64,000 nt of DNA from Photorhabdus sp. CRCIA-P01 (GCF_003545805.1 NZ_NMQR01000016.1:35630-99629); one strand, 5' to 3'. Positions 21,768 to 31,489 are shown, counted from the stretch's first letter. Numbers and translations are program-made. Notes: generated from the sequence alone by a model not told the origin.

Positions 21768-21785
21768 AGCGTACAAGTGTACGCT
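21768..21785. promoter_or_regulatory. FabR operator of fabB
   Basis: AGCGTACAAGTGTACGCT is an almost perfect 18-bp palindrome that fits the FabR (YijC) binding consensus. FabR represses fabA and fabB in response to unsaturated acyl thioesters. It lies 60 bases before the chosen fabB start. Confidence 0.8.
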
Positions 21786-21844
21786 AAAGTGCTACATAGC
21801 ATAGATAGAAATCCCGCAGATAAACATATTTAATGAGGTATTTA

Positions 21845-23059
21845 ATGAAGCGTGTAGTGATCACTGGCTTGGGTATTGTTTCCAGCATTGGTAATAATCA
21901 GAAAGAAGTACTGGCATCTCTGAAAGAAGGCCGCTCCGGGATAACTTTTTCTGAAAAATTCAAAGAAATAGGAATGAGAAGCCATGTCTGGGGTAATGTA
22001 AAACTGGATACCTCCGGGTTGATAGACCGAAAAATTCAGCGTTTCATGAGCGATGCCTCTGTTTATGCTTATCTGGCGATGGAAGAGGCAATTAAAGATT
22101 CTGGCCTGGCTGATGATCAGGTTTCCAATATTCGTAGCGGACTGGTAGTGGGTTCTGGTGGTGGTTCCCCGCATAACCAGGTTGCGGGTGCTGATGGGAT
22201 GCGTACTCGTGGTTTACGTGGTGTGGGACCTTATATGGTAACCCGTGCAATGGCTTCCGGTGTATCAGCTTGCCTTGCGACTCCCTTTAAAATCAAAGGG
22301 GTAAACTACTCTATCAGTTCTGCATGTTCTACTTCCGCCCATTGCATTGGTCATGCGGCTGAACTTATTCAGTTAGGAAAACAGGATATTGTTTTTGCCG
22401 GTGGTGGTGAAGAACTATGCTGGGAAATGAGTTGTGAATTTGATGCAATGGGTGCACTTTCAACGAAATACAACGAAATGCCAGAAAAAGCGTCCCGTAC
22501 TTACGATAAGAGCCGTGATGGTTTTGTTATTGCTGGCGGCGGCGGTATTGTTGTTGTGGAGGAATTAGAGCATGCATTGGCACGCGGCGCACACATATAC
22601 GCTGAAATTGTTGGTTATGGAGCAACATCTGATGGTGCGGATATGGTTGTTCCATCTGGCGAAGGTGCGGTTCGTTGTATGAATATGGCATTACAAGGTG
22701 TGAAAGGTTCCATTGATTATGTGAACACGCATGGTACATCTACTCCTGCGGGTGATGTGAAAGAGTTGGAGGCGATCAGGGAAGTCTTTGGTGATACAAC
22801 ACCGGCAATTTCTGCAACAAAAGCGATGACCGGCCATTCACTGGGTGCTGCTGGTGTACACGAAGCGATTTATAGCCTATTGATGTTAGAGCATGGTTTT
22901 ATTGCACCAAGTATCAACATTGAAGATCTTGATGATAAAGCAGCGGGCATGAATATCATCACTAAACCTACTGAGCAAAAGTTGAATACGGTGATGTCCA
23001 ATAGTTTTGGTTTCGGTGGTACTAATGCTTCTTTGGTGATGAGCAAGTATTCGGCTTAA
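21845..23059 (+). CDS. fabB: 3-oxoacyl-[ACP] synthase I FabB
   Basis: FabB condenses malonyl-ACP with acyl-ACP and is the ketosynthase needed to extend unsaturated chains after FabA. The thiolase-fold catalytic triad is complete: C161 in [11 protein letters not shown]296 in [11 protein letters not shown] and H331 in GHSLGAAG. The start at 21845 ([14 protein letters not shown] at 21835-21838) is preferred to an in-frame ATG 12 bases earlier because it matches the family N-terminus; this gives 404 residues versus 406 in E. coli. FadR and FabR sites lie directly upstream. Confidence 0.97.
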   Translation: MKRVVITGLGIVSSIGNNQKEVLASLKEGRSGITFSEKFKEIGMRSHVWGNVKLDTSGLIDRKIQRFMSDASVYAYLAMEEAIKDSGLADDQVSNIRSGLVVGSGGGSPHNQVAGADGMRTRGLRGVGPYMVTRAMASGVSACLATPFKIKGVNYSISSACSTSAHCIGHAAELIQLGKQDIVFAGGGEELCWEMSCEFDAMGALSTKYNEMPEKASRTYDKSRDGFVIAGGGGIVVVEELEHALARGAHIYAEIVGYGATSDGADMVVPSGEGAVRCMNMALQGVKGSIDYVNTHGTSTPAGDVKELEAIREVFGDTTPAISATKAMTGHSLGAAGVHEAIYSLLMLEHGFIAPSINIEDLDDKAAGMNIITKPTEQKLNTVMSNSFGFGGTNASLVMSKYSA

Positions 23060-23123
23060 TTTCCCTCATCACAGACTATTTCGATCGTGTCCAAACAACA
23101 ATGGTCGTTATTTGATGCATCTT

Positions 23124-23152
23124 AGGTGACCGCGTACAGCGAGTCACCTTTG
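23124..23152 (+). terminator. Terminator after fabB
   Basis: AGGTGAC (23124-23130) and GTCACCT (23143-23149) form a perfect 7-bp stem around a 12-base loop, followed by TTTGT. It lies 65 bases after the fabB stop. Confidence 0.6.
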
Positions 23153-23277
23153 TATGTATATTCCCATTTCTGCGTGCTGTTCGTATCTTGTCTGTTTCAA
23201 CAGAAAAGGCCATTGTTAATAATGTTGAATACTCAGTACTATTTAATAATTATTTAACAGTTGTTGGGAGTTTTGAA

Positions 23278-23319
23278 TCACCGATTTGGTAAAGATAGTA
23301 TTTTACCAAAGTGATTTTT
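23278..23319 (+). terminator. Second hairpin with T-tail downstream of fabB
   Basis: TCAC...TTTGGTAAA pairs with TTTACCAAA-GTGA in a long AT-rich stem, and TTTTT follows at 23315-23319. It may be a back-up terminator for fabB or a remnant of a lost gene; nothing between 23153 and 23448 looks coding. Confidence 0.4.
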
Positions 23320-23448
23320 GCTATGAATGTTGCAATAAACTTGGCGTATTGTGTTATCTGTTTATAAGCGTGAATTCAAACCTATTTTGCTAAATTTTGA
23401 TTTTGTGTGAAATATAATGTGAATACGGAAATATATTCCTGTTTCGGT

Positions 23449-23576
23449 ATATACCCTTCATCTTTCAAGCTGCCGCTTTGTTGGCGACTTTCACTCACCC
23501 CAGTCACATAGTTATCTATGCTCCTGGGGATTCGTTCACTTGCCGCCGCGCTGCAACTTGAAATCTATTAGGTATA
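23449..23576. repeat. ERIC element (copy 2)
   Basis: A complete ERIC element of about 127 bp, bounded by TATACC/GGTATA and holding the CACCCCAGTCACATAG and CTCCTGGGGATTCGTTCAC core. It is directly before the end of the tct operon and marks the left junction of the fabB-pdxB insertion. Confidence 0.92.
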
Positions 23577-23630
23577 AAAGCCCATAATATTTTTATGATA
23601 ATTATGATTTTTTAATACTATAGGCTTTTT
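23576..23630 (-). terminator. Inverted repeat at the end of tctA
   Basis: AAAAGCCCATA (23576-23586) can pair with TATAGGCTTTT (23619-23629). On the minus strand the structure follows the tctA stop by a few bases and ends in a run of T. It may work in both directions. Confidence 0.45.
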
Positions 23631-23634
23631 CTTA

Positions 23635-25155
23635 TTATGCTTTGTTTTCAGTAGCCATTTGCTGAATACGGCGCTTACGGATAATTCGTAATATTGGTGG
23701 AATAATCAGAACCAGAGCTGCTAGTATCAATAAACTCTGAGTAATTGCGCTGCTCCACAGAATGCCAAATTCTCCATTACTAATAGAAAGTGCGCGACGT
23801 AAATTTTGTTCCAGCATTTCTCCTAATACGAAACCGAGGATTAATGGCGACATCGGGAAATTCATCTTCCTCAGAATGTAGCCAAAAACGCCTAACCCTA
23901 TCATCAACAGAAGATCAAATGTCGTACTGTGTATGGCATATACACCAACCGCTGAAACAGTAGCAATAGCTGGCACAAGGAACCAGAGTGGGATAGTGAG
24001 CATCCGTGTAAATAGACCTATCATTGGGATATTCATAATCAGCAGGATAATATTGGCAATCAATAAAGCCGCAATTAACCCCCAGACGATATCCGGCTGT
24101 TCAGTAAACATTCCCGGCCCAGGCGTAATATTATAGAGCGTTAATGCTCCCATCATAACGGCAGTGGTACCTGAACCTGGCACTCCTAATGTTAGCATTG
24201 GAATAAAGGAGCCACAGGCCGAAGCATTATTAGCCGCTTCTGGTGCTGCTACGCCGCGAATATCACCTTTACCAAATGAATCGCTATTCCCACTGAGCTT
24301 CTTCTCAGTCATGTAGGTAATTGCGCTGGCAATAGTTGCCCCTGCACCAGGCAAAATACCGACAAAGAAACCGATAAAAGATGACCTGATCGTTGGCATG
24401 GCGCATTCAGCCGCTTCCTTGCGATTGAACAGCAGACGGCCTGTTTTGCGGATAATGGTTTTGCCAGCGGAGGTACTCTCTAACATCAGCAAAATTTCGC
24501 TGACAGAAAACAGACCTATTACCACAACAATAAATTGAATACCATCTGACAGATGAACATTGTCGAAAGTAAAACGATAAACCCCGGTGTTGGCGTCTAC
24601 TCCGACAGTTGCCAGACCCAATCCTATTAATGCTGCTAATAGTGATTTCAGCGGATTCTGGCTCATCATGCTACCCAGACAAGCAATAGCAAAAACCATA
24701 AGTGCAAAATATTCAGCAGGGCCGAAAGCCAGTGACCACTGCGCCAGTAATGGTGCAAACAAAATAATGCCAAAAATTGCCAGCAAAGAACCACAGAAAG
24801 AACTCACCGCAGAAATAGACAGAGCCACACCTGCACGGCCCTGTTTGGCCATCGGATAACCGTCTAATGCGGTCATAATGGCAGCGGCATCACCGGGAAC
24901 ATTCAGCAGAATCGATGATATACGTCCACCATACTCACAACCGATATAAACGGTTGCCAATAAGATCAAGGCAGATTCAGCAGGCAGTTTTAAAGCGAAA
25001 GCCAGTGGTAGCAGAATCGCGACACCATTAATCGGCCCAAGCCCCGGTAGCAGCCCAACAATCGTACCGACAAAACAGCCAATTAAAGCAATAATCAGGT
25101 TTTGCGGCACCATTGCAACTTCAAAACCTTGACTGAGATACATCCAGGTTTCCAT
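23635..25155 (-). CDS. tctA: Tripartite tricarboxylate transporter large membrane subunit TctA
   Basis: TctA is the roughly 12-segment inner-membrane permease of the TctABC family, which imports citrate or other tricarboxylates with a periplasmic binding protein. The 506-residue sequence shows the family glycine motif near the N-terminus ([22 protein letters not shown]) and its repeat in the second half ([20 protein letters not shown]), plus [12 protein letters not shown]. It is the last gene of tctC-tctB-tctA, with 10 bases between tctB and tctA. The exact substrate is not shown by sequence. Confidence 0.93.
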   Translation of the reverse strand: METWMYLSQGFEVAMVPQNLIIALIGCFVGTIVGLLPGLGPINGVAILLPLAFALKLPAESALILLATVYIGCEYGGRISSILLNVPGDAAAIMTALDGYPMAKQGRAGVALSISAVSSFCGSLLAIFGIILFAPLLAQWSLAFGPAEYFALMVFAIACLGSMMSQNPLKSLLAALIGLGLATVGVDANTGVYRFTFDNVHLSDGIQFIVVVIGLFSVSEILLMLESTSAGKTIIRKTGRLLFNRKEAAECAMPTIRSSFIGFFVGILPGAGATIASAITYMTEKKLSGNSDSFGKGDIRGVAAPEAANNASACGSFIPMLTLGVPGSGTTAVMMGALTLYNITPGPGMFTEQPDIVWGLIAALLIANIILLIMNIPMIGLFTRMLTIPLWFLVPAIATVSAVGVYAIHSTTFDLLLMIGLGVFGYILRKMNFPMSPLILGFVLGEMLEQNLRRALSISNGEFGILWSSAITQSLLILAALVLIIPPILRIIRKRRIQQMATENKA

Positions 25156-25165
25156 AGATTCTCCG

Positions 25166-25597
25166 TCAGTTGAGCCAGCTACCGAGAGGCAGGGTTACGT
25201 CAAGTAAGCGGTCAAAGGCGAAATATAACGCGACGCCAAGGAACACCCCGGAAATGATTGCGGCAGGCAGTGTTGCGTTAAACAACAGCGCGACACTGAA
25301 TGTCAGCAACGCTGTAGCCAGCGGAAAACCAAGCCACTCGAATGACCAACCATAAATAACCAAAGAGAGAATCAGCAGCATTAGGCGACGGATAACGGGG
25401 GCACTAGGCCAATTGCTCTGTTCTGGTTTTTTGAAAAGTAGTAGTAAAGCACAGAGTGCCATCAGAGACAGAATGATCATTGGGAAAGGTCTGGGCCCCA
25501 GAGGTTCATAAGTGTATTCGCTCTGAATTCCCCAACCAATAACTATCCCAATGGCACAGAGTACTAACCAGATAGTAGCAAAGATACGATCGCTCAT
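25166..25597 (-). CDS. tctB: Tripartite tricarboxylate transporter small membrane subunit TctB
   Basis: A 143-residue membrane protein with four hydrophobic segments (IFATIWLVLCAIGIVIGWG; FPMIILSLMALCALLLLF; LMLLILSLVIYGWSFEWL; the C-terminal LLTFSVALLF...GVFLGVALYFAF). The first loop GPRPFPMII is typical of TctB. It lies between tctC and tctA and forms the small subunit of the permease. Confidence 0.9.
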   Translation of the reverse strand: MSDRIFATIWLVLCAIGIVIGWGIQSEYTYEPLGPRPFPMIILSLMALCALLLLFKKPEQSNWPSAPVIRRLMLLILSLVIYGWSFEWLGFPLATALLTFSVALLFNATLPAAIISGVFLGVALYFAFDRLLDVTLPLGSWLN

Positions 25598-25610
25598 GAT
25601 GATGACTCTG

Positions 25611-26591
25611 TTATTTGGCTAAGCCAAAAGCTCTGGCTTGTTCACGATAATGTTCAACCTGTTTTTTCACATAGCTGTCCAATTCTTTGCCGGTCATGTT
25701 GAATTCGAACAACCCACGGATATTGCGTTGTTTTTTAAAAGCATCTGTTTGTTGTAGTTTATTAAAAGTATCAACCCACCATTGATACTCTTCGTCAGAA
25801 ACTTTTGGTCCCATGTAAAATCCGCGGATAATCGGCCATACGAGATCATAACCTTGCTCTTTGGCAGTAGGAATATTGGCTAAATCACCATCTAGTCGTT
25901 TATCTGCATAAACAGCCAGAACCCGGATTTTGTCTCCGTTCAGGTAAGGTACCATCTCGCTCAGATCACCGGAAACCGCCTGAATATGATTACCCAGCAG
26001 GGCAGTGACAGGTTCACCCCCTCCCTCAAAAGCGACATAACGCATCTTGTGAGGATCAATTCCAACTTCTTTTGCCAGCAGTGCTGTTTTCATCCAGTCC
26101 TGGCTACCGATAGAAGCGCCGGCACCAAATACAATCCTGTTGGGATTATCCTTAAAAGCATTCATCAAATCGTTCAGGGTGCGGTAAGGTGAATCGGCAC
26201 GGACAGCAATCATTCCATAATCAGTACCAACACTTGCCAGCCAGCGAACATCGTTAACGTTATAGCGACCAAATTTTCCCTGAGACAAATTGAGTAGAGA
26301 GCCGCCAGAAAAGGCGACAATGGTTCCCGCTTCAGCAGGTCGTTGTGCGACGATGGCATTGTAAGCGACAGCACCAACACCACCGGGCATGAAGGTGACA
26401 CGCATAGGCTTGCTGATCTCTTGCGTATCCAGTAGTGAAACTTGGACCAGCTTGCAGGTCAGGTCAAACCCGCCACCCGGTTTTGCGGGGGCGATACATT
26501 CGGTCCGGCTAGGTGCACTGGCAGCAAATACACTGCTTGTGCCAAATAGTAAAGCGGTTGCCGCTAACATCTTGATCGTTATAATTTTCAT
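25611..26591 (-). CDS. tctC: Tricarboxylate-binding periplasmic protein TctC
   Basis: TctC binds the tricarboxylate in the periplasm and delivers it to TctAB. The start at 26591 is chosen because the protein then begins with a classic signal peptide (MKIITIKMLAATALLFGTSSVFAA, cut after SVFA-A) and GAGAG precedes it; an in-frame start at 26654 would hide the signal. The mature part has the Bug/TctC motifs PGGGFDLTCKLVQ, MPGGVGAVAYN and GAGASIGSQDWMKTALL. Total 326 residues, the family norm. It is the first gene of the tctCBA operon. Confidence 0.92.
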   Translation of the reverse strand: MKIITIKMLAATALLFGTSSVFAASAPSRTECIAPAKPGGGFDLTCKLVQVSLLDTQEISKPMRVTFMPGGVGAVAYNAIVAQRPAEAGTIVAFSGGSLLNLSQGKFGRYNVNDVRWLASVGTDYGMIAVRADSPYRTLNDLMNAFKDNPNRIVFGAGASIGSQDWMKTALLAKEVGIDPHKMRYVAFEGGGEPVTALLGNHIQAVSGDLSEMVPYLNGDKIRVLAVYADKRLDGDLANIPTAKEQGYDLVWPIIRGFYMGPKVSDEEYQWWVDTFNKLQQTDAFKKQRNIRGLFEFNMTGKELDSYVKKQVEHYREQARAFGLAK

Positions 26592-26868
26592 TTGGTTGCT
26601 CTCATCAATACCCGAGTAAGATATAATCACTACAAACGGATCTGGTTGACTCAATTAGTAATAACAAAACCTTTCATTTACCTTTCATTAACAAGAAAAG
26701 TTGTTGATATGTGATTTCAATCTCTTAAATTTGCGTAGCGTTTCGCATTAATGAGTTAACAACTGGCTACAGGCTTTCTTTTTTGTTTTGGTTTGTTGTA
26801 AGTTTCTCGTAGTTTTGATGTTGCTCTGTTTTACTCGCGGTAACTTTACATTCGACTAAGGAGGTATC

Positions 26869-26910
26869 ATGCAAATGGTAATTATTTATTTATGCAATGT
26901 GTTAAATTAA
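26869..26910 (+). CDS. Possible 13-residue leader peptide
   Basis: The best ribosome site in this area, AAGGAGG at 26858-26864, precedes an ATG that opens only MQMVIIYLCNVLN before TAA. The following gene's ATG at 26916 lies 5 bases after that stop. Either this is a leader peptide that couples translation, or a frameshift has cut off the original N-terminus of the next gene. Expression is not shown. Confidence 0.3.
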   Translation: MQMVIIYLCNVLN

Positions 26911-26915
26911 AAAGT

Positions 26916-27302
26916 ATGGATTCGTTTGCTCACTTTAAAGTGCCTGTGAATGTAGGGAATTCAAGTATAACTGGTTCTACTAAGGGCATTCATCTTTACG
27001 GTAATGGCGCAGATATCTTGGTGATAGGTGTACCAAAAGAGATGAAGAAGAAAATTAACCCGATAGATAGTTCAATGGCATCAAAGACCAAAATCTCAAT
27101 TAATATTAAGAATGACACCGATAAAGTTTTAAAAATGACGGGTTTATCCGCATTTCTTAATGATAAAGAGCCGATGGTGATATCGAATTTTAGTTTAAAA
27201 GTAGGCAATGAAATAAAACTCACTTTGTCTAATGTCTCTGTGGCATCTGTATTGGATGAACGTTTTGATTTTACTCCTGTGCTCATGGCAAAATCTGAGT
27301 AA
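26916..27302 (+). CDS. Hypothetical protein, beta-rich
   Basis: I do not recognise this protein. From the ATG at 26916 it has 128 residues (136 from the ATG at 26892), no signal peptide and no membrane segment; the alternation of short hydrophobic runs (SSITGSTKGIHLYGNGADILVIGVP) suggests beta strands. It is Lys- and Ser-rich and acidic near the C-terminus. Its own ribosome site is weak, while a strong one sits upstream of a short leader frame. It lies between tctC and the tctDE regulators, next to an ERIC element, and has no obvious link to citrate transport. Confidence 0.45.
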   Translation: MDSFAHFKVPVNVGNSSITGSTKGIHLYGNGADILVIGVPKEMKKKINPIDSSMASKTKISINIKNDTDKVLKMTGLSAFLNDKEPMVISNFSLKVGNEIKLTLSNVSVASVLDERFDFTPVLMAKSE

Positions 27303-27474
27303 ATGGAAGCGGTAATAGAGATATTATTTCATTCGGTATGACAGAATACCCTATTATTCATAGCGAGGTATTTTGGCATGAAAATGGAATTGAGTTGAAT
27401 TGGGTCAGGGTCTGACTATTTTTCAGAAAAATAGGTGTGGCGATATAAACTGAAAATATAGTTATGTTTGTAAT

Positions 27475-27604
27475 TATATACCTTATGGATTTCAAGATGG
27501 ATCGCGACGGCAAGGGAGCGAATCCCCGGGAGCATAGATAACGATGTGACCGGGGTGAGTGAGTGCAGCCAACAAAGAGGCAACTTGAAAGATAACGGGT
27601 ATAT
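27475..27604. repeat. ERIC element (copy 3, opposite orientation)
   Basis: About 127 bp from TATACC to GGTATA, with GAATCCCCGGGAGCATAG and GTGACCGGGGTGAGTG in the core, reversed relative to copies 1, 2 and 5. It ends 29 bases before the tctD start, so it forms part of the tctD leader and could fold in the mRNA. Confidence 0.9.
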
Positions 27605-27632
27605 TTATATTAATCGATTAGATATTGAAGAT

Positions 27633-28310
27633 ATGCGCTTACTTTTAGTGGAAGACCACCCTGAATTATTGCATTGGCTGCAAAAAGCACTGAGTAGTTC
27701 AGGATTTGCTGTAGATGTTGCTAGTGATGGCATAGTTGCTGATCAATTATTACAGACAGAAAACTATGCATTATTGATTCTGGATGTTTCTTTGCCTAGG
27801 TTGGATGGGCTTTCTCTGTTAGTTCGTTTGCGTAAGCGTGGGCAAAATTTACCGGTATTATTATTAACGGCGAAAGCCGATGTTTCTGACCGAGTGAAAG
27901 GGCTTAATTCTGGTGCCGATGATTATCTGACGAAACCTTTTGATTTACAGGAATTGGAAGCACGTATCCGGGCATTACTTCGTCGTAGTGCAAGTGTTCT
28001 ACAGGGGATGCTGACATTCGGCTCCCTTGTTTATCAGGATGATGGTTACTTTGTTCTGAACGATGAACCATTGGCTTTGACACCACGGGAACTTTCGGTT
28101 TTGACAACATTGTTCCATCGTCGGGGGAGGCCTGTTTCTAAACAACAGCTCTTTGAACAGGTATTTGCACTGTCAGATGAAGCAAATCCACAAAGTATTG
28201 AACTTTATGTACACCGGATTCGGAAAAAATTGTCAGGCAGTAATGTGGGGATCAGTACATTACGGGGATTAGGCTATCGTTTGGAGTGCCAAAAAGATGA
28301 CATGGTTTAA
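27633..28310 (+). CDS. tctD: Response regulator TctD (OmpR/PhoB type)
   Basis: A 225-residue two-domain regulator: receiver domain with the phosphate-accepting D51 (LILDVSLPRLDG) and conserved lysine in LLLTAKADVSD, then a winged-helix DNA-binding domain (ALTPRELSVLTTLFHRRGRPVSKQQLFEQVF). The start at 27633 (MRLLLVEDHPEL) is chosen; an in-frame start at 27546 would translate through an ERIC element. It is the likely activator of the nearby tctCBA operon and is translationally linked to tctE, which overlaps it by 14 bases. Confidence 0.88.
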   Translation: MRLLLVEDHPELLHWLQKALSSSGFAVDVASDGIVADQLLQTENYALLILDVSLPRLDGLSLLVRLRKRGQNLPVLLLTAKADVSDRVKGLNSGADDYLTKPFDLQELEARIRALLRRSASVLQGMLTFGSLVYQDDGYFVLNDEPLALTPRELSVLTTLFHRRGRPVSKQQLFEQVFALSDEANPQSIELYVHRIRKKLSGSNVGISTLRGLGYRLECQKDDMV

Positions 28311-29718
28311 AGTACCGAACTCATTGTTTCATCAGTTACTCTTGTTTTTTGGTGTTCCACTGTTTGTGTTGGGTTGTTTATCGGTTTGCACCCATTATTT
28401 TAGTGCAGAGAATGCGGCGACATTGGCTTATGACCGTACTTTATTGGCATCTGCTCGAACTGTGGCAGAACGGCTGACTGTTAAGGATAACCAATTAATT
28501 GTCGATGTACCTTATGTGGTTCTGGATAGTTTTGAGCGAAATATGAATGATAGGCTGTTTTATCAGGTGTTATCTCCTGAAGGGGAAATAATTTCCGGTT
28601 ATGATGATTTGCCTTTGATCCCTAAAGATGCGCTTCGCTCCAATTTATACACAGCTTTGGTTTATTTCTATGATGCTGAGTATCACGGCCGGCCCATTCG
28701 GGTTGCTGCCCTTTATCAACCGATCAATGAAGGGGGAATGATGGGAATGGCGTTAATACTGGTTGCTGAAACAGTGGCTTCCCGTCATTACCTTGCGCAA
28801 CAATTATTAATATCTTCTTTGCTGAGTCAAGGGACAGTGGTTGGGCTGACGCTGATTCTGGCTTATTTTCTGTTGAAACAATTACTCAAACCACTACATA
28901 AACTTTCTGGTGTCATGGTTCGTCGCCCCGCTAATGATCTGACTCCGTTACCGGATATGTTGCCGTGGTCAGAACTTTCTCCGTTATTACATGCATTTAA
29001 TCGCTATATAGAGCGGTTGAAACTGATGGTTAGCCGGCAGAAAAGATTCAGTGCGGATGCTTCTCATCAACTCAGAACACCGTTAACGGTATTAAAAACC
29101 CAGGTAGCGGTCGCGCTTGCCAGCCAAGATCCTGAACAATGGAAAGAGAGTTTACGGGCCATTGATAGCACGTTGGATAATACGACCTCTCTGACAGACC
29201 GTTTATTACAACTCTCTCGTTTGAAAGCGCATGAAAAGGAAGCGGTTCAAGACTATAAGCCGGTCAATTTAGTCGAATTATTGCAACAGGCGTGTTTTTC
29301 TCGCTTGCAGCAGGCTGAAAGTAAGTATATTGATTTGGGCTATGAAGGAGAAAATACTCAGTGGATAAAAGGCGAACCTGTATTACTGACAGAAATGTGT
29401 GCCAACTTATTAGACAATGCAATTAAATATACGCCGGAAGGCGGAATGGTGACTTCCAGAATTATTCTCAGCCCTTGCAAGACATATTGTTATTTGGAAG
29501 TGGATGACAGTGGGCCGGGGATTGCTAAAGAGGAAGTCAATTTGTCATTGATGGCTTTTAATCGTCTTGATAATGCTGCGGGGCATGAAGGGGCAGGGCT
29601 GGGATTAGCTCTGGTAAAAGACATTAGTCTTTATCATGGTACTCATCCCCAATTACTGCCCAGTGAGACACTGGGCGGCTTATTAGTAAGAATTCCTTTC
29701 AGGCTTTCTGATGATTAG
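28297..29718 (+). CDS. tctE: Sensor histidine kinase TctE
   Basis: A 473-residue membrane sensor kinase. Two transmembrane segments (about residues 13-30 and 165-185) flank a periplasmic domain of the TctE N-terminal type. The H-box FSADASHQLRTPLTVL carries the phosphorylated H257, and the ATPase domain has N (NLLDNAIKYTPEGG) and G boxes (DSGPGI, GAGLGLALV). It overlaps tctD by 14 bases and ends in a 20-base tail-to-tail overlap with the EamA gene. Signal is presumably external citrate or related acids, by family analogy. Confidence 0.87.
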   Translation: MTWFKVPNSLFHQLLLFFGVPLFVLGCLSVCTHYFSAENAATLAYDRTLLASARTVAERLTVKDNQLIVDVPYVVLDSFERNMNDRLFYQVLSPEGEIISGYDDLPLIPKDALRSNLYTALVYFYDAEYHGRPIRVAALYQPINEGGMMGMALILVAETVASRHYLAQQLLISSLLSQGTVVGLTLILAYFLLKQLLKPLHKLSGVMVRRPANDLTPLPDMLPWSELSPLLHAFNRYIERLKLMVSRQKRFSADASHQLRTPLTVLKTQVAVALASQDPEQWKESLRAIDSTLDNTTSLTDRLLQLSRLKAHEKEAVQDYKPVNLVELLQQACFSRLQQAESKYIDLGYEGENTQWIKGEPVLLTEMCANLLDNAIKYTPEGGMVTSRIILSPCKTYCYLEVDDSGPGIAKEEVNLSLMAFNRLDNAAGHEGAGLGLALVKDISLYHGTHPQLLPSETLGGLLVRIPFRLSDD

Positions 29719-30613
29719 TTTTCTGCGGTTTTTCTGTTTTACGGCCAAAAAGAGGAGCACGTAATTGTTGTGCCAGTACGACACCTAATAGTGTTATGCC
29801 GCCACCGATCAGATGGTAACTGTGAATTTTTTCGTGCAGAACCAGAATAGCGATAATCGTTGTAAATATTGGCGTCAAATTCATAAATATGGCAGTAGTA
29901 TTAGCACCAAGTTTTATGACACCTTGTATCCATAAATAAGGGGCAAGGATAGAGGCGGGAATACCGGCGAATAAGACTAACGAGATATTGTTGGCATTCA
30001 ATTGAACATCGTCGGTCAACAAGAAATTTGGCAGTAATAACAGGACACCAAAAGTAATCTGCACATACAGGGATTGCCAGTTTGGCAATGGAATAGACCA
30101 GTGTTTGGTTAATACGCCATAGAGTGCGTAGGAGGTAGAGGCAATCAACATCATTAATTCACCGCGGCCTAAACCGTGTTGCAGCAATGACATGGGATCA
30201 CCGGTACTGACTAACCAGACTAAACCAAACAGCGATAGCACAGTACCAAGAGCAATACCAACAGTGGGGACAACACGTAAAACAAATATACTGATGACAA
30301 CAGTCAAAAGAGGAATCAACGAGCTAAAAATTCCCATAAATGTTGCACTGATACTGTGTGCAGCGTAATAGGCCAGGCTTTGGTAAAGTACCATACCAAG
30401 TGCACCAAGGATTAATAACTTCCACCAATATTGACAGATTGTTTTCCATTGGCGAATAACAGGCAGCGCAATAAAGGGAGTTAATGTGAGAAAGGCCAGG
30501 AACCAGCGATAAAAAGAGATTGCAGCTGGATCAATTGCTGTAGCGGAGGCTTTACTCACCACGGCATTAATTGACCAAATCAGGACGGCCAGAAGCGGGA
30601 AAATCATATTCAT
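29699..30613 (-). CDS. EamA/DMT-family membrane exporter
   Basis: A 10-segment drug/metabolite transporter with two EamA repeats; the N-terminal segment FPLLAVLIWSINAVVSK and AISFYRWFLAFLTLTPFIALP are typical. The start at 30613 (MNMIFPLLAV) matches relatives; an in-frame ATG at 30628 is possible, and neither has a clear ribosome site. About 305 residues with a basic C-terminal tail. The adjacent AraC-type regulator gene is divergent across a 100-base gap, so it probably controls this exporter. The exported compound is unknown. Confidence 0.85.
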   Translation of the reverse strand: MNMIFPLLAVLIWSINAVVSKASATAIDPAAISFYRWFLAFLTLTPFIALPVIRQWKTICQYWWKLLILGALGMVLYQSLAYYAAHSISATFMGIFSSLIPLLTVVISIFVLRVVPTVGIALGTVLSLFGLVWLVSTGDPMSLLQHGLGRGELMMLIASTSYALYGVLTKHWSIPLPNWQSLYVQITFGVLLLLPNFLLTDDVQLNANNISLVLFAGIPASILAPYLWIQGVIKLGANTTAIFMNLTPIFTTIIAILVLHEKIHSYHLIGGGITLLGVVLAQQLRAPLFGRKTEKPQKTNHQKA

Positions 30614-30715
30614 ATAGATGAGTCGCATTGAGATAAAAATGAGTGTTTAGTCTAATGGTGTCTGATTTATTATATATAACGATAATCAGACAATGTATAA
30701 GGCAATTGAGACAAT

Positions 30716-31489
30716 ATGGCAGAAAAACCTCATATCCCTGTAAAGTATATGGATATTCCGGCGAGTATTTCTTTTCGTAGCGAATTATTTAGTGCGGACA
30801 CCGAGTGTTTACTTCATACCCATCCATTCGGGCAACTTATTTATGTCGTCTGTGGTGTAATGGCAATGAATGCTGGAGGACAACATTTCTTAGCACCGCC
30901 GCAATTCTGTGTCTGGATACCGGAAGGAATAGAGCATTCGGGATATAGTAGAAAATCCATGAGATTCAGGGCAATAGATATCTCTCCTGAGTGGGGGAAA
31001 TTATTGCCGGATGCTCCTTGTATTATTCGTCTTAGCTCAATATTCAATACGATTATGGTTGATTGTTTTGAACGTAAATTAAAAATACCGGAAACAGAAC
31101 AGGATTTACGGTTGGCTCAAGTGCTGATTGATCAACTCATTCAGTCTCCTGTTCAGCATACCTATCTACCTTTATCTAAAGATAAACTTTTAGCACCGAT
31201 ATTACAGGAATTTGAACGCAATCCGGCTGATAATACGTCATTGGCACAATGGGCAAAACAGCGTTATACCTCAGAACGTACTTTGTCACGGCGTTGTCGG
31301 AAAGAATTAGGTATGTCATTTAGTGAATGGCGGCAACGGTTGCGGTTTATCCATGCTATTTCTTTGTTGGAACAAGGGAAAACCGTTAATGAAGTCGCGT
31401 TTGATGTGGGTTACAGCTCATCTTCTGCTTTTATTGCTATGTTTCAGCAATTGGCAGGTACGACACCGGAACGTTTCAGGAAAAGTTAA
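30716..31489 (+). CDS. AraC-family transcriptional regulator with cupin sensor domain
   Basis: The 257-residue protein has an N-terminal cupin-like ligand domain (LLHTHPFGQLIYVVCGVMAMNAGGQHFLAPPQFCVWIPEGIEHS) and a C-terminal AraC helix-turn-helix pair (LAQWAKQRYTSERTLSRRCRKELGMSFSEWRQRLR...VAFDVGYSSSSAFIAMFQQLAGTTPERFR). It is divergent from the EamA exporter gene, a common regulator/efflux arrangement. The inducer is unknown. Relatives of this subclass often control DMT or MFS exporters beside them. Confidence 0.87.
   Translation: MAEKPHIPVKYMDIPASISFRSELFSADTECLLHTHPFGQLIYVVCGVMAMNAGGQHFLAPPQFCVWIPEGIEHSGYSRKSMRFRAIDISPEWGKLLPDAPCIIRLSSIFNTIMVDCFERKLKIPETEQDLRLAQVLIDQLIQSPVQHTYLPLSKDKLLAPILQEFERNPADNTSLAQWAKQRYTSERTLSRRCRKELGMSFSEWRQRLRFIHAISLLEQGKTVNEVAFDVGYSSSSAFIAMFQQLAGTTPERFRKS

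Noticed and set aside
27546..27632. N-terminal extension of TctD from the in-frame ATG at 27546
   Set aside because: It would translate an ERIC element; the response-regulator fold starts exactly at 27633.
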